The notes beneath the pieces are model-generated. The model saw only the letters and a program-made list of their open reading frames with translations. It made no database searches and was not told the origin of the DNA. A stretch of 64,000 nucleotides of DNA from Aricia agestis (Eukaryota > Arthropoda > Insecta > Lepidoptera > Lycaenidae): NCBI RefSeq assembly GCF_905147365.1, contig NC_056428.1:3626001-3690000 (forward strand), read 5' to 3'. Below, piece after piece: positions 31,601 to 35,830 of this stretch (position 1 is the first letter of the stretch; each line of letters opens with the position of its first letter). Both the position numbers and the translations under genes were made by a program.

Positions 31601-33110
31601 ACGCCCCGACGCGGCAGGCGGCCTTCGGCGACCGGCAGCGCTACTAGGTATGTTACTTAGTGGGCCTCCAGACGATCAATTTTATTGTGCAATATGATTG
31701 AACAATTTATTTGACAATAAGACTGAAAGACGGGCGCGTCCACCCCAGACAGTCAATAATATTGAACACTAAAATTTATCATCTAAGGGGCCGTCCCCGT
31801 CGGCCGTCTTACATAATGTTTTTCAAGGTTCCGTACCCAAAGGGTAAAAACGAAACCCTAATACTAAAACTTCACTGTCTGGCTGTCTGTCTGTCTCTAG
31901 TCTGTATCACAAGGACCGCTATAATAAAATATTTAAGTCTACGTGATTTATAGGAGCCATGTAAGGCACATGATTAGTAAAAAATGCCTTGTCGCTTTTA
32001 CCGTGTTTTCCCGCGATATTAATTATCATAATATTGTGTTCTTTCCCGTGGCAGGCCTGTCCCACTTGCGCGTTTAGGTATGGAACTGTACGTACCCCTT
32101 TAAAGGGGCAAATCACAAGAGACTCACAAGCGAGCGGTGACGCGCGCGCAAGATTTTTTCGTCGCATATATCTACGTACTGATTTAACCGCTGTGACAGA
32201 ATCATTATTAATCTGATAAATATGAACAATTGAAAAAAGTCAAAGAAATATTTCCATGAAGTTATTTAAGACTTTAAAATACAAAAAAAGATAAAAAAAT
32301 ACACAAACATAGCAAATAAACCAATTTGTTACAAACAAACCGCATACTACACATAAATAAACACAAGTTACTATGTTTAAGTTGTAAAAAATTCCTGACC
32401 AGCTCCTACACTATAATCGAATATAAAACTGTTATAAAATCTATGGGTTACTAAAATTTGATTATTACTATAAAAAAGTTTGCTATTATATAGTCTCTGT
32501 TACACTTATAGGAAACATTTGTTTTTGTAGATGGAATATAATTTATTACATTTTGTTTTTTTTTGTTTTCTTGTAAAAAAAACCCGTAGCAAGGAACATG
32601 AAAACTGTCACCCATATCATCTTAGAACGCACAAACTATAGTAGCAAAAAGAAGATTATTTTATTTTCTAAAAGGTGACAATCTTGATTTCGTCAGAAAG
32701 GGTACCTTAAAGAGAGCGCACAAGTAGGCAAATATAATTGTAGGCACCTAGCACTGCGCGGTCGGAATTTGAACTTTATGGTATCGTAGCATGAGTTGTT
32801 ATTTTTTTAAACGGGGCTGTTGGTACTACTAATATATATTCTGTGCCCGTGATCTCTATGTGTTTGGAAAATTTCATTGGTGGTTTCATGGTTGGGTATC
32901 CATTTTGATGCATTAACAAACTTTTTCTATTGATAATAATGAGCGTCTCTGAGAATATATTCATAGGATATCTATATTATGATGACTGCGAAATTTGATC
33001 ATCAGTTAATTTAACCACTGTATTATTATTTCAATAAAAATTTAATGTACTTATTAATAAAACTTTTTTGTTTCAGATCAAGGAAAACTTCAGAAAAGAA
33101 CAAGGAATAA
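2035..33110 (+). CDS. ELYS nucleoporin (AHCTF1/MEL-28-like), 3' half of gene
   Basis: ELYS binds chromatin at the end of mitosis and recruits the Nup107-160 complex to start nuclear pore assembly. Twenty-four exons join in consistent phase into about 1730 residues ending at TAA 33108-33110. The first four exons give the end of the helical ELYS domain (AFWHLDH..., SWQHK-like, ALQYLHV.KP, LLLYYLQQAR, then a YLEAE helix), which lines up with vertebrate ELYS as I remember it. The rest is a disordered tail: SP/TP-rich modules, four exon starts reading (R/K)SRS(R/K)TPE, three large Glu/Lys/Ser-rich exons, then AT-hook-like SRGRRAS and PRRGRRPS near the C-terminus. The N-terminal beta-propeller must lie left of the window. 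The 11.3-kb intron after 4532 is a transposon nest. Gene identity is firm; small exons and alternative splices need transcript data. Confidence 0.88.
2306..2609. mobile_element. Harbinger-like MITE, 304 bp
   Basis: The ends are inverted: GGGCCG and, after a 7-bp insertion in the left arm only, GGACACATAAACACGATACG; the right end is its reverse complement. Both sides carry the 3-bp duplication TAA (2303-2305, 2610-2612), as expected for PIF/Harbinger. The interior is packed with CGACGTCG/CATCGTG words. It sits in the ELYS intron before the exon at 2677. Confidence 0.85.
2677..3001 (+). CDS. ELYS exon 2 (helical domain)
   Basis: Acceptor TTTTTATAG, donor GTAATT. Starts phase 0, ends with one base of a codon. 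It encodes LSDWQHKVVLSALLAQKKSQ and ALQYLHVRKPAP, followed by helical repeats ending VLNFFYEG; the ALxYxHVxKP motif is a hallmark of ELYS. Confidence 0.9.
3160..3304 (+). CDS. ELYS exon 3 (helical domain)
   Basis: Acceptor ATTTTTAG, donor GTAAGA. It encodes CRNTGQLSKVLQVSLLPFEE through DILLLYYLQQAR, matching the LLxxHLQRA-type helix of ELYS. Ends in phase 2. Confidence 0.9.
3400..3680. other. Intron sequence with a possible LTR-like fragment
   Basis: A GC-richer patch (about 3465-3560) with repeated ATCACTAGCGCG and a following AATAAA resembles the end of a long terminal repeat. I found no matching target duplication or partner LTR, so this stays a suggestion. Confidence 0.2.
3789..3940 (+). 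CDS. ELYS exon 4 (end of helical domain)
   Basis: Acceptor ATCTTCAG. It encodes YLEAELYCTLTKSR...HTLVDVAARAVPHIATQVAR. Two donors fit in frame: GTGAGC after 3940 and GTGAGT after 3949, differing by three codons. The second has the stronger consensus. The open frame runs on to 4203 and repeats HTLVDV twice more (see findings). Confidence 0.8.
4234..4316 (+). CDS. ELYS exon 5
   Basis: Acceptor TTTTTTTTCAG, donor GTACTA. It encodes VVAPKPMSVFIQASSPKNSF, the proline/serine linker after the helical domain. Phase fits both donors of the previous exon. Confidence 0.85.
4408..4532 (+). CDS. ELYS exon 6
   Basis: Acceptor ATTTTCAG, donor GTATGA. It encodes ENASETWVNKPKTRKGIKRA...TPFICTPKLTKTKR, a basic linker. 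It ends in phase 2 (AG), the phase needed by the exon at 15878, so the whole 11.3 kb between is most simply one intron. Confidence 0.85.
4611..4640. repeat. (TAA)n microsatellite
   Basis: Ten TAA units in the ELYS intron. Confidence 0.95.
4641..5039. other. Intron sequence with a short hairpin
   Basis: Nothing coding seen. A 15-bp inverted repeat (AGGGTAGTTATAAGT and its complement) lies at about 4759-4793. Confidence 0.4.
5040..5560 (+). mobile_element. R1-type LINE, endonuclease fragment
   Basis: The + strand from 5086 reads LARAGIYTPQSRFSITALTN, TTHCAVAEISCPQF and YVVSCYFQYADSVGPHLH, which I recognise as the apurinic-like endonuclease of R1-clade LINEs. A stop and frameshifts follow, but the later strand still shows NTPDAPPTYSSP-like and SSPDASPLTG-like remnants. 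It is dead. The same strand resumes with the linker and reverse transcriptase of an R1-type element at 12780, so the two pieces may be one element split by later insertions. Confidence 0.75.
5561..5986. other. AT-rich intron sequence, nothing recognised
   Basis: No gene or bounded element found between the LINE fragment and the next MITE. Confidence 0.4.
5987..6228. mobile_element. Harbinger-like MITE, 242 bp
   Basis: Left end GGGACCATCCATGAAGTACG; right end its near-perfect complement. TAA duplications flank it (5984-5986, 6229-6231). It carries a run of ten G. No coding content. Confidence 0.85.
6288..7045. mobile_element. MITE with ATGATAGGCTACTTGACC ends
   Basis: The ends at 6288-6308 (with a 2-bp insertion) and 7028-7045 are inverted copies of ATGATAGGCTACTTGACC. 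The 750-bp interior is AT-rich and contains a perfect 22-bp palindrome at 6365-6411. It ends just 5 bp from the stop of the YqaJ frame next door. No clear target duplication. Confidence 0.7.
7051..9540 (-). pseudogene. Mutator-like transposase fused to YqaJ nuclease, decayed
   Basis: On the minus strand one long protein can be followed through several frames. 9194-8754 gives VVADGSWAKRSY...GCIVGLRTKKVLFLG, and 8743-8321 gives MEADIIAEGFAKSMEMHGVK followed by LIGDGDSSV, both typical of the animal Mutator-like transposase domain. 8204-7935 continues it (AKFIGGKRVNY..., ...YQTRCFGAV). A basic linker follows, then RRKRLTASNFGRICK, a stop near 7626, NYGREKEDEA and, in 7491-7051, SASPDGLVGED-IVEVKCP and FQVQGQLHITGR, the YqaJ nuclease core. 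At least three frame breaks and a stop show it is dead. The family's exact superfamily (Kolobok- or Mutator-type) I leave open; no terminal repeats were found. Confidence 0.8.
9541..9860. repeat. Lepidoptera-type dispersed repeat, two head-to-head copies
   Basis: 9541-9665 is an inverted copy and 9675-9860 a direct copy of the family whose 5' half runs from a CCGTTTTTACCC/GGGTAC block through GTCTGTCCGTCTG to GCTATAGCTAGACTTCTGAA and TGTTGCCGCTATA. The left copy interrupts the start of the Mutator/YqaJ frame. Confidence 0.75.
9922..11337 (+). mobile_element. Internally deleted piggyBac-like element, 1.4 kb
   Basis: The left end follows TTAA (9918-9921) with CACGTTCACTGCGTTACGGG; the right end is an inverted, diverged copy (CTACGCAGTTAACGTG) followed by ATAA instead of TTAA. 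Inside, 10276-10560 reads like the acidic and proline-rich piggyBac N-terminus. After a stop, 10557-10769 gives the C-terminal cysteine-rich zinc domain (CSGCYEELR, LCRQCNKAYCLQCY). The catalytic DDD core between them is missing, so it cannot encode transposase. Both ends hold clustered small hairpins (see findings). Confidence 0.82.
10276..10769 (+). pseudogene. Truncated piggyBac transposase remnant
   Basis: Two short frames overlap by 4 bp: 94 codons ending at 10560 (basic start MKRSRRMLELS, then SP-rich sequence) and 70 codons ending at 10769 with eight cysteines in CxxC pairs, the piggyBac cysteine-rich domain used for end binding. No DDD catalytic domain lies between them. A remnant that could at most bind DNA. 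Confidence 0.7.
11375..11448. repeat. Perfect 35-bp AT-rich palindrome
   Basis: Arms 11375-11409 and 11414-11448 are exact complements around a 4-base centre. It joins the right flank of the piggyBac element to a dispersed repeat. Confidence 0.9.
11449..11745. repeat. Lepidoptera-type dispersed repeat, head-to-head halves
   Basis: 11449-11560 is the 3' half (GGGCTCCCATACAA ... GGTACGGAATCCTTCGTGCG ... GACTCGCACGTGGCC) on the + strand; 11565-11745 is the 5' half on the minus strand, ending at GGTTGGGTACGGAACCCT. Confidence 0.75.
11746..12105. other. Intron sequence, nothing recognised
   Basis: No coding or bounded element seen. Confidence 0.4.
12106..12345. repeat. Dispersed inverted repeat family (AGTGATAATACTTTAGGGT)
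   Basis: Contains AAGTGATAATACTTTAGGGT, GTATGTGTCCCTT and TAGCAGCGCTGAAA, then an inverted partner CAGTGCTGCTACTTTCACAG. Relatives occur at 26310-26405, 36725-36775 and 42308-42425, so it is a mobile family. Confidence 0.65.
12430..12780. other. GC-rich patch of unknown origin
   Basis: 12650-12760 is unusually GC-rich (GCGGGCGGTGGGCAGCGCGC) for this intron. It directly precedes the LINE body and may be the promoter or 5' part of an unrelated element. I do not recognise it. Confidence 0.3.
12781..15570 (+). mobile_element. R1-type LINE, reverse transcriptase and 3' part, decayed
   Basis: The + strand shows, in several broken frames, the linker (YKYNVKNGDWKLFRSL, KWWNNNLSNLRREFRKARRK), the reverse transcriptase (MKKSAGEDKIS, GIFPKVWRIGSIKLIPKAG, KSYRPITLLPCLGKLLERLI, QQYGFTAGKSTIDA, SLDISSAFDNAWWP, then YADDGFLI at about 14160), and from 14682 to 15275 the C-terminal domain with AGVLPVDLEIQRRA and a CECS...H...C cluster. 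This order is that of R1-clade LINEs. A short A-run near 15560 may be the tail. Dead. Confidence 0.85.
15711..15838. repeat. Short dispersed repeat, copy A
   Basis: Starts TATAGGAAACATTTGTTTTT and ends near CATCTTAAAACGCACAAACT. A second copy in the same orientation is at 32508-32641, inside the right arm of the large inverted repeat. Confidence 0.8.
15878..16061 (+). CDS. ELYS exon 7
   Basis: Acceptor CTTTTTACAG, donor GTATTT. Phase 2 in, phase 0 out. It encodes TPPKRPKIES...SRQMAALLDMPEPSPIRDRL...TPQSILK, a proline-rich tail module with SP/TP sites. Its 3' part is duplicated just downstream. Confidence 0.85.
16112..16234 (+). CDS. ELYS duplicated (optional) exon 7b
   Basis: A tandem copy of the 3' part of the preceding exon plus its intron start. 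With acceptor TATACAACAG (weak pyrimidine tract) and donor GTGCGT it is 123 bp, open, phase 0 to 0, and reads ...WQMAALLDMPEPFPVLRPSP then IRDRLRPVTPQSILK. It could therefore be an in-frame cassette. A weak acceptor and eight altered leading residues leave open that it is silent. Confidence 0.5.
16316..16750 (+). repeat. Lepidoptera-type dispersed repeat, near full length
   Basis: Begins AAGGTTTCGTACCCAAAGGG, passes GTCTGTCTGTCTGT, AGCTAGAGACCTGAAATTTT and TCTGTTGCCGCTGTAAC, and ends GGTACGGAACCCTTCGTGCG ... GAGTCCGACTCGCACTTGGC. This is the best copy of the family in the window and shows its direction. Confidence 0.8.
17153..17262 (+). CDS. ELYS exon 8
   Basis: Acceptor GCTTTTCCAG, donor GTGAGT. 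It encodes HERDMSPTDSRYLGSDDEME, an acidic SP/TP segment. Phase 0 in, 2 out. Confidence 0.85.
17598..17727 (+). CDS. ELYS exon 9
   Basis: Acceptor ATTTTCTAG, donor GTAATC. It encodes RFTIPTASESGSTPSPVPIP and an acidic end. Phase 2 in, 0 out. Confidence 0.85.
17758..18010. mobile_element. MITE with ATGGGCGTACCCAGG ends
   Basis: Inverted ends ATGGGCGTACCCAGG at 17758 and its complement finishing at 18010. The interior shows no coding content. Lies in an ELYS intron. Confidence 0.75.
18225..18310 (+). CDS. ELYS exon 10
   Basis: Acceptor TTTTATTACAG, donor GTAAGA. It encodes PENDMSPPKKFAVEDIKPRK. Phase 0 in, 2 out. Confidence 0.85.
18535..18894 (+). CDS. ELYS exon 11 (serine/proline repeats)
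   Basis: Acceptor TTTTTTTCAG, donor GTATGT; phase 2 in and out. It encodes loose repeats of about ten residues built on SPQ/SPE and (S/Q)(L/R)(Q)RS, for example ESLQRLSVSPQPVESLQRSS, ending QGRRSIRRSQDRLL. Such SP-rich repeats are likely mitotic kinase targets (inference). Confidence 0.85.
18895..19153. other. Intron sequence, nothing recognised
   Basis: No gene or bounded element seen before the hAT MITE. Confidence 0.4.
19162..19562. mobile_element. hAT-type MITE, 401 bp, 8-bp target duplication
   Basis: Ends CATAGTTTCTCAACC and, inverted, CATAGGTTCTCAACG. The 8-bp sequence GTTTAACC is present on both sides (19154-19161 and 19563-19570), the size expected for hAT transposition. The interior has no open frame of note. 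Confidence 0.88.
19571..19850 (+). mobile_element. tRNA-derived SINE
   Basis: Begins with an A-box-like TGGCTCAGTGGTGAGCGCG, then the B box GGGTTCGAATCCCG about 45 bp on, followed by a non-tRNA body and an (ATT)n tail at 19830-19850. The head does not fold to a full tRNA, so this is a SINE and not a tRNA gene. It starts directly at the hAT target duplication. Confidence 0.85.
19851..20146 (+). mobile_element. Probable 3' fragment of a non-LTR element
   Basis: GC-rich 290-bp stretch containing GACAGGTTTTAGTGGGTAGA and ending CCCGTCTTTAAAAAAAAGG, like the 3' end and A-tail of a truncated LINE. No coding domain left. Confidence 0.5.
20225..20320 (+). CDS. ELYS exon 12
   Basis: Acceptor TATATTTCAG, donor GTATGA; phase 2 in and out. 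It encodes NQPETPSNRRVMTPERVDSP and ends RPIRGTR. Confidence 0.85.
20551..20690. mobile_element. Small MITE (GCCGCACTCAGAG family), copy 1
   Basis: Inverted ends CCGCCGTACTCAGAGACA and TCTGAGTGCGGCAG around an interior with GAAGAGTTTGACAGATTATG. A second full copy is at 36127-36264 and part of the interior recurs at 49863-49920. Confidence 0.8.
20847..20963 (+). CDS. ELYS exon 13 (SRSRTPE module)
   Basis: Acceptor TTGTACACAG, donor GTACTG; 117 bp, phase 2 in and out. Starts RSRSRTPELSPKALAPIPEL and ends VPRILR. Confidence 0.85.
21423..21539 (+). CDS. ELYS exon 14 (SRSRTPE module)
   Basis: Acceptor TTATCTTTAG, donor GTGAGT; 117 bp, the same length and phase as the previous exon. Starts RSRSRTPERVVSVMELPRLE and ends SPTRRSLR. 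Confidence 0.87.
21598..21785. mobile_element. MITE, 188 bp, long terminal inverted repeats
   Basis: Arms of about 65 bp: GAGCCCTTAGCCAAGAC at the left and its complement GTCTTGGGTAGGGGCTC at the right, with TCTTTATAGAATCGCCGATC and its inverse inside. No target duplication found. Confidence 0.75.
22276..22341 (+). CDS. ELYS exon 15 (SRSRTPE module)
   Basis: Acceptor CTCTTCGCAG, donor GTGAGA; 66 bp, phase 2 in and out. It encodes RSRSRTPEVEVVVEQPQSPR and SLK. Confidence 0.85.
22462..23377 (+). CDS. ELYS exon 16 (large disordered exon)
   Basis: Acceptor TCAACTCACAG, donor GTAAGT; phase 2 in, 0 out. Starts KSRSKTPEKMMSPKKDQAAR. It contains three spaced copies of a (F/N)F(G/S)KS-V-L motif (for example FGKSVLGSYDSS, FGKSVLKSCESS) and ends in a Glu/Asp-rich block. 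Low-complexity disordered tail. Confidence 0.9.
23559..24342 (+). CDS. ELYS exon 17 (acidic exon)
   Basis: Acceptor TTATTCCTCAG, donor GTTAGT; phase 0 in, 1 out. Strongly acidic, rich in Glu, Gln, Asn and Ser; includes DSDDSDSGGKLEIDEPSSD and an exact-length 23-residue tandem repeat (24147-24284). Confidence 0.9.
24147..24284 (+). repeat. Coding tandem repeat, 2 x 69 bp
   Basis: Units 24147-24215 and 24216-24284 differ at only a few bases; each encodes EKSEIETV-KERLKESE-ESNI. Recent duplication inside the ELYS acidic tail. Confidence 0.92.
24453..25242 (+). CDS. ELYS exon 18 (acidic to basic exon)
   Basis: Acceptor GTTTTTTACAG, donor GTAAAC; phase 1 in, 2 out. Acidic first half, then RTRKRS and RTPMTRKRSQS, TRRRAKTPSSEVRR, TPKRSTRKSKKDDD and RKGRKSILS: repeated basic patches next to SP/TP sites, suited to DNA or karyopherin binding (inference). 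Confidence 0.9.
25540..25655 (+). CDS. ELYS exon 19
   Basis: Acceptor CAATTTCAG, donor GTTAGA; phase 2 in, 1 out. It encodes LTRHQKAVLDSWLEPRSPQT and RRSSRPATPADNAPDDDE. Confidence 0.8.
25934..26284. mobile_element. Harbinger-type MITE (CTCCACACTCGC ends)
   Basis: Left end GCCCTCTCCACACTCGCGGC and right end ending GCGAGTGTGGAGCCCGC are inverted copies extending over about 35 bp. The interior keeps an ATG frame MDVEDTVAAALTS that resembles the start of Harbinger-encoded proteins, suggesting an internally deleted autonomous copy. The 3-bp duplication is not clear. Confidence 0.75.
26310..26405. repeat. Dispersed repeat (AGTGATAATACTTTAGGGT family), minus orientation
   Basis: TTTAGCGCTGTTACTTTCAC ... 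CACCCTAAAGTATTATCGCT matches the complement of the copy at 12106-12345. Confidence 0.7.
26542..27284. mobile_element. hAT-type foldback element, 743 bp
   Basis: Ends CAGAGATCGGAATT in inverted orientation, exactly bordered by the 8-bp duplication CTAATAAT (26534-26541, 27285-27292). The CAGAG end and 8-bp duplication identify the hAT superfamily. The two arms (about 26542-26843 and 26998-27284) are nearly identical over some 290-300 bp with only a few mismatches, leaving a loop of about 155 bp. No coding content. It lies in the ELYS intron between exons 19 and 20. Confidence 0.93.
27358..27414 (+). CDS. ELYS exon 20
   Basis: Acceptor CTAACATAG, donor GTGAGT; 57 bp, phase 1 in and out. It encodes GSVDTDGTRSPDSSASKTK. 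Short exon supported by both splice sites and phase. Confidence 0.75.
27415..28292. other. AT-rich intron sequence, (TA)-rich microsatellite at the end
   Basis: No exon found. 28090-28290 is almost pure A/T with TATATA runs. Confidence 0.5.
28293..28850 (-). mobile_element. LINE fragment, C-terminal part of reverse transcriptase ORF
   Basis: Minus strand 28791-28456 reads LIFPIINYGDLCCLDLNADK, then SKLHWLPVRHRRSVRALCVL, the conserved C-terminal region of jockey/CR1-like ORF2, followed by its 3' untranslated part. 5' truncated. Confidence 0.8.
28851..29803. other. Intron sequence with a GC-rich patch
   Basis: 29455-29545 is GC-rich and holds a perfect 12-bp hairpin (GTACACAAACTC and complement). 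No coding exon found. Confidence 0.4.
29804..29887 (+). CDS. ELYS exon 21
   Basis: Acceptor TTTTTTTCCAG, donor GTACGT; phase 1 in and out. It encodes ARSSRAASETKVVAKPLRAT and RRISEDV. Confidence 0.85.
29968..30022. repeat. CATGGCATGA minisatellite
   Basis: About five short units of GACATGGCAT/GGCATGTATGT in an ELYS intron. Confidence 0.85.
30389..30495 (+). CDS. ELYS exon 22 (AT-hook-like motif)
   Basis: Acceptor ACGTTTACAG, donor GTACTA; phase 1 in, 0 out. It encodes SPEVSSPASRGRRASFNRAV, with an AT-hook-like SRGRRAS, then HTPTRRTSTDQ. Confidence 0.85.
30736..31418. repeat. Large inverted repeat, left arm
   Basis: Starts GCACAGAATATATATTAGTA and ends at CAGGCCTG. It is the inverted counterpart of 32052-32846 with high identity over about 680 bp. 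It lies in the intron before the AT-hook exon 31550-31647. Confidence 0.92.
31550..31647 (+). CDS. ELYS exon 23 (AT hook), between inverted repeats
   Basis: Acceptor ATTCTCCAG, donor GTATGT; 98 bp, phase 0 in, 2 out. It encodes VTTPRRGRRPSATGSATR; RRGRRPS is close to the AT-hook core R-G-R-P. It sits in the loop of the large inverted repeat. Because 98 is not a multiple of three, skipping it would change the C-terminus. Confidence 0.88.
31826..31925 (+). repeat. Lepidoptera-type dispersed repeat, 5' fragment
   Basis: AAGGTTCCGTACCCAAAGGG through GTCTGTCTGTCTCTAGTCTG. Confidence 0.8.
32052..32846. repeat. Large inverted repeat, right arm (with a nested insertion)
   Basis: Inverted counterpart of 30736-31418. 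It is longer because the dispersed repeat copy B (about 32493-32643) is inserted in it; otherwise the arms match with scattered substitutions and small indels. Confidence 0.92.
32508..32641. repeat. Short dispersed repeat, copy B
   Basis: Same sequence and orientation as copy A at 15711-15838; absent from the left arm of the inverted repeat, so it arrived after the arms formed. Confidence 0.85.
33077..33110 (+). CDS. ELYS last exon with stop
   Basis: Acceptor TTTGTTTCAG. It encodes RSRKTSEKNKE and stops at TAA 33108-33110. Confidence 0.85.
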
Positions 33111-33162
33111 ATCAATATTGTTTTTACATCTCTAGTGTTAAATGTTAGTTTTTTGCATAAAA

Positions 33163-33168
33163 AATAAA
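33163..33168 (+). terminator. ELYS poly(A) signal AATAAA
   Basis: AATAAA 53 bp after the ELYS stop; a short 3' UTR ending near 33190. Confidence 0.7.
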
Positions 33169-33189
33169 ACTGTAAGAAGCAATGGATAA

Positions 33190-34297
33190 TGTTTTTAAGT
33201 TTGCATTACCTTAACATTATTATCTAAGGTCAAATAGGATAAAACTTTTTTAATTATGTGTGTCCAAAATGGACAAACATAGTATTAAATATTATTCCCG
33301 CTTTAGAACAGGAATTAAATTTAATACTATGATAAGTGATTTGACGAGTCAAGACATTAGCGCATGTTGGAACGCTCGATAGCTCTAACAGGCCGTCAAT
33401 TGATTTTACAAGCCATTATTCATTTAACATTGCTTGATGAAACGGGGCCTCAATCTCATACTCTGAGGAGTGATTAAAAAGCTAAATAAATAATTGAAAA
33501 TTTTATTGCACCAAGCATACAATGCCTTTAAAATTACCGAGATCACAGACCATATTCTTAAAGTATAAGCCGATATTTTACATGAGGAATGTTCTAAAAT
33601 ACTGTATTTGTAATGTTATACTACTCTTTTTGATTTTTATGCCAACATTCATGCTGTTGCAACAGCATAACTCATCAATTCCTAAGTAGCAGATGGCTGC
33701 CGCATAACAATTGAAAATTTATTGTCTGCTATTCCCACGATTGAGGTAATAAGGATCATTTTAGAATACGCAACAAAACTAAATAGACTTTTTGTTACGT
33801 CATAATATTGTAGCATTTTAGAGGCGAAATTGACAGGATTTATCTATAAGTTGATTATTATTATGCTTAATTAACAATGACTTATTGACAATTTATTACT
33901 GGTATTATTTAAAAAATCATTACAATTATTGCTAGATGAGGGAAGATGATCTATTGTTAGTTTTATATATAACAGTCATATTAGTTACTATTAATTATTG
34001 AAGTTTCATAATAATTATGATATAATTATTGCGACTAACTACTCGTAATAAATGCGTTTTCGAGATGGTAGTACGTCAATGACATTTGGTTGCAACAGCT
34101 TATATCTAAAAAAATAAATAAACAAGTTAAGTAATAAATTATAAATAAGATATTTTAGCAAAAGTGGCCCATGTAGTTTAGTATATTTGTACTGGGTTTT
34201 GGACAAGCGTGTAGAAATTTTAAATAGCGATACTAAGTTACCGTTTCTTATATTTTAATTTTTTTACAGCTTAGTAAAGAATTTTTCTATTGGCATT
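33190..34297. other. Intergenic AT-rich sequence between convergent genes
   Basis: No coding region or bounded transposon seen. It separates the 3' ends of ELYS and the SLC38A10-like gene. Confidence 0.5.
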
Positions 34298-34303
34298 TTT
34301 ATT
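34298..34303 (-). terminator. SLC38A10-like poly(A) signal
   Basis: TTTATT on the + strand reads AATAAA on the minus strand, about 85 bp past the stop codon. Confidence 0.55.
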
Positions 34304-34385
34304 AAATCACAATCGGGTTCATAAAATAGTTATTTAAATAGGCTACTTTTACTATAACATTAAATAATTCAATAAAAAAGACCTC

Positions 34386-35830
34386 CTATCTTTTCTTATC
34401 TTCGGCAAAACTTTTAAGTGATCTTATGTGGTGAACTGATAAAATATCTAGTGGAATTTTGTTATTCAGTGCATCATTCAAATCTACTTTAGGTAGTATA
34501 TCACTCGTAGCGTCTTTTATTGGTTTATTAACTAAATTTTCGCATATTTGTTTATCTTCTGGCTGCAAACGAGTTGTTTCTGTACAATCTACTACTTCTC
34601 TCTTCTGTCTGTCGACAATCTTATTAGTATCGTCGCCTACATTTTTTATTTTATTCTCTCGTGGTTTGGCACTGTCAGCTATTTTATTATTTGGTACCTC
34701 TTTATTAAAATTATCTTGTGGGTTCATAATTAAAGGAATTGGTGCTTTTGGATTAATTTCAATCTTTTCTTTACTTTTAGTTTTCTCCATGGGCGTTAGA
34801 TTGTCTTTAATTTTTACGTCAGATTTGTTATCGACTAATGGTTCTACTAGTTCTTTTTCTTCTGTTTTGCTATTTATTTCATTTTTAGCTACCTTTTCTT
34901 TTTTCAGTTTAATGTCATTTAAGACTTTATTTACTTTATCAAGAATAACTTTGTTTGTTTCTTGATTTGTTAGAATGTTGGATTTTTCTTTCTCAATACC
35001 AATATTTTGCTTTTGGGCGGGTTTCTCTATGTTTAGTGGATCCGATTTTTTATTTTCTTCATCTAATTTCTTGATTACTTTATTTTCTCCGTTACTTATA
35101 GTATCTGGTTGCTTTACAATATTAGGCGAATTATCCTTTTGTTTGATTGCGTTTAAAGTTTCCGCGGCTTTTTTAGCAATTTCATTCACAGCAGCATCAG
35201 CAATATTTTGAATAGGATCCGGTTTCTTATCCGGTTTTTCAGTCACACCGCCAATGCTTTGAATAGCCATATTCGCAATCTTTTGTATACTCTCCACCGC
35301 TATTTTTTTGGCTTCATTATTTTCTTCCTCCTTTTTGTTTTCCAACTCCTGTTTGGTTTTTAGAATCTCTTTTAGTATATTCTTCTGCTCATTCAAAAGT
35401 TCTTTTTGCTCCTCACCATGCTGCTTAATCGTTTCTACTAGCTGCTGCTGTTTTAACATGTCTATTTTCTCTTGGCTTGATATTTTGTCTTGTTTATTAT
35501 CTATGTTACTTTCTACTTCTCCATTGGCTTCCTTAATTTCGTTAGGAACTTTAATAATCTCATCTACACTTTGTCCATTTGTTTTCAGTTTTAAATTTCG
35601 GGGATGCGATTCCGTTTCTCGGTTTAAAATTTCTTCTTTTGTATTTGGCAATATTTCTTTAGGTTTTTCATCTTTTTCTTCTAAGAGTTTTAAGCCTGGA
35701 TCGGGTTGAGCTTCTGGTGGCACAGGGTTTGGCGGCTGCACTTCTGAGTCGGAATCTTTTATAATTTCAGGCTTTACTATTTTATTTATTTCTGGTTTAG
35801 GAACTTCAATATTCGGTTTTTTCAAAGCAG
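34386..35830 (-). CDS. SLC38A10-like exon 10 (long tail, stop)
   Basis: Acceptor GTTTTCCAG on the minus strand. It encodes 481 codons of Lys/Glu/Asn-rich tail: proline-rich start (PPNPVPPEAQPDPG), coiled coil (EEQKELLNEQKNILKEIL), Lys/Glu stretch, RQKREVVDC, then ILPKVDLNDAL and the end SFAEDKKR. The mirrored + strand frames here are shadows. Confidence 0.9.

Noticed and set aside
34459..35709. Long + strand open frames rich in Phe, Ser and Leu
   Set aside because: They are the mirror of the Lys/Glu-rich last exon of the SLC38A10-like gene and show no features of their own.
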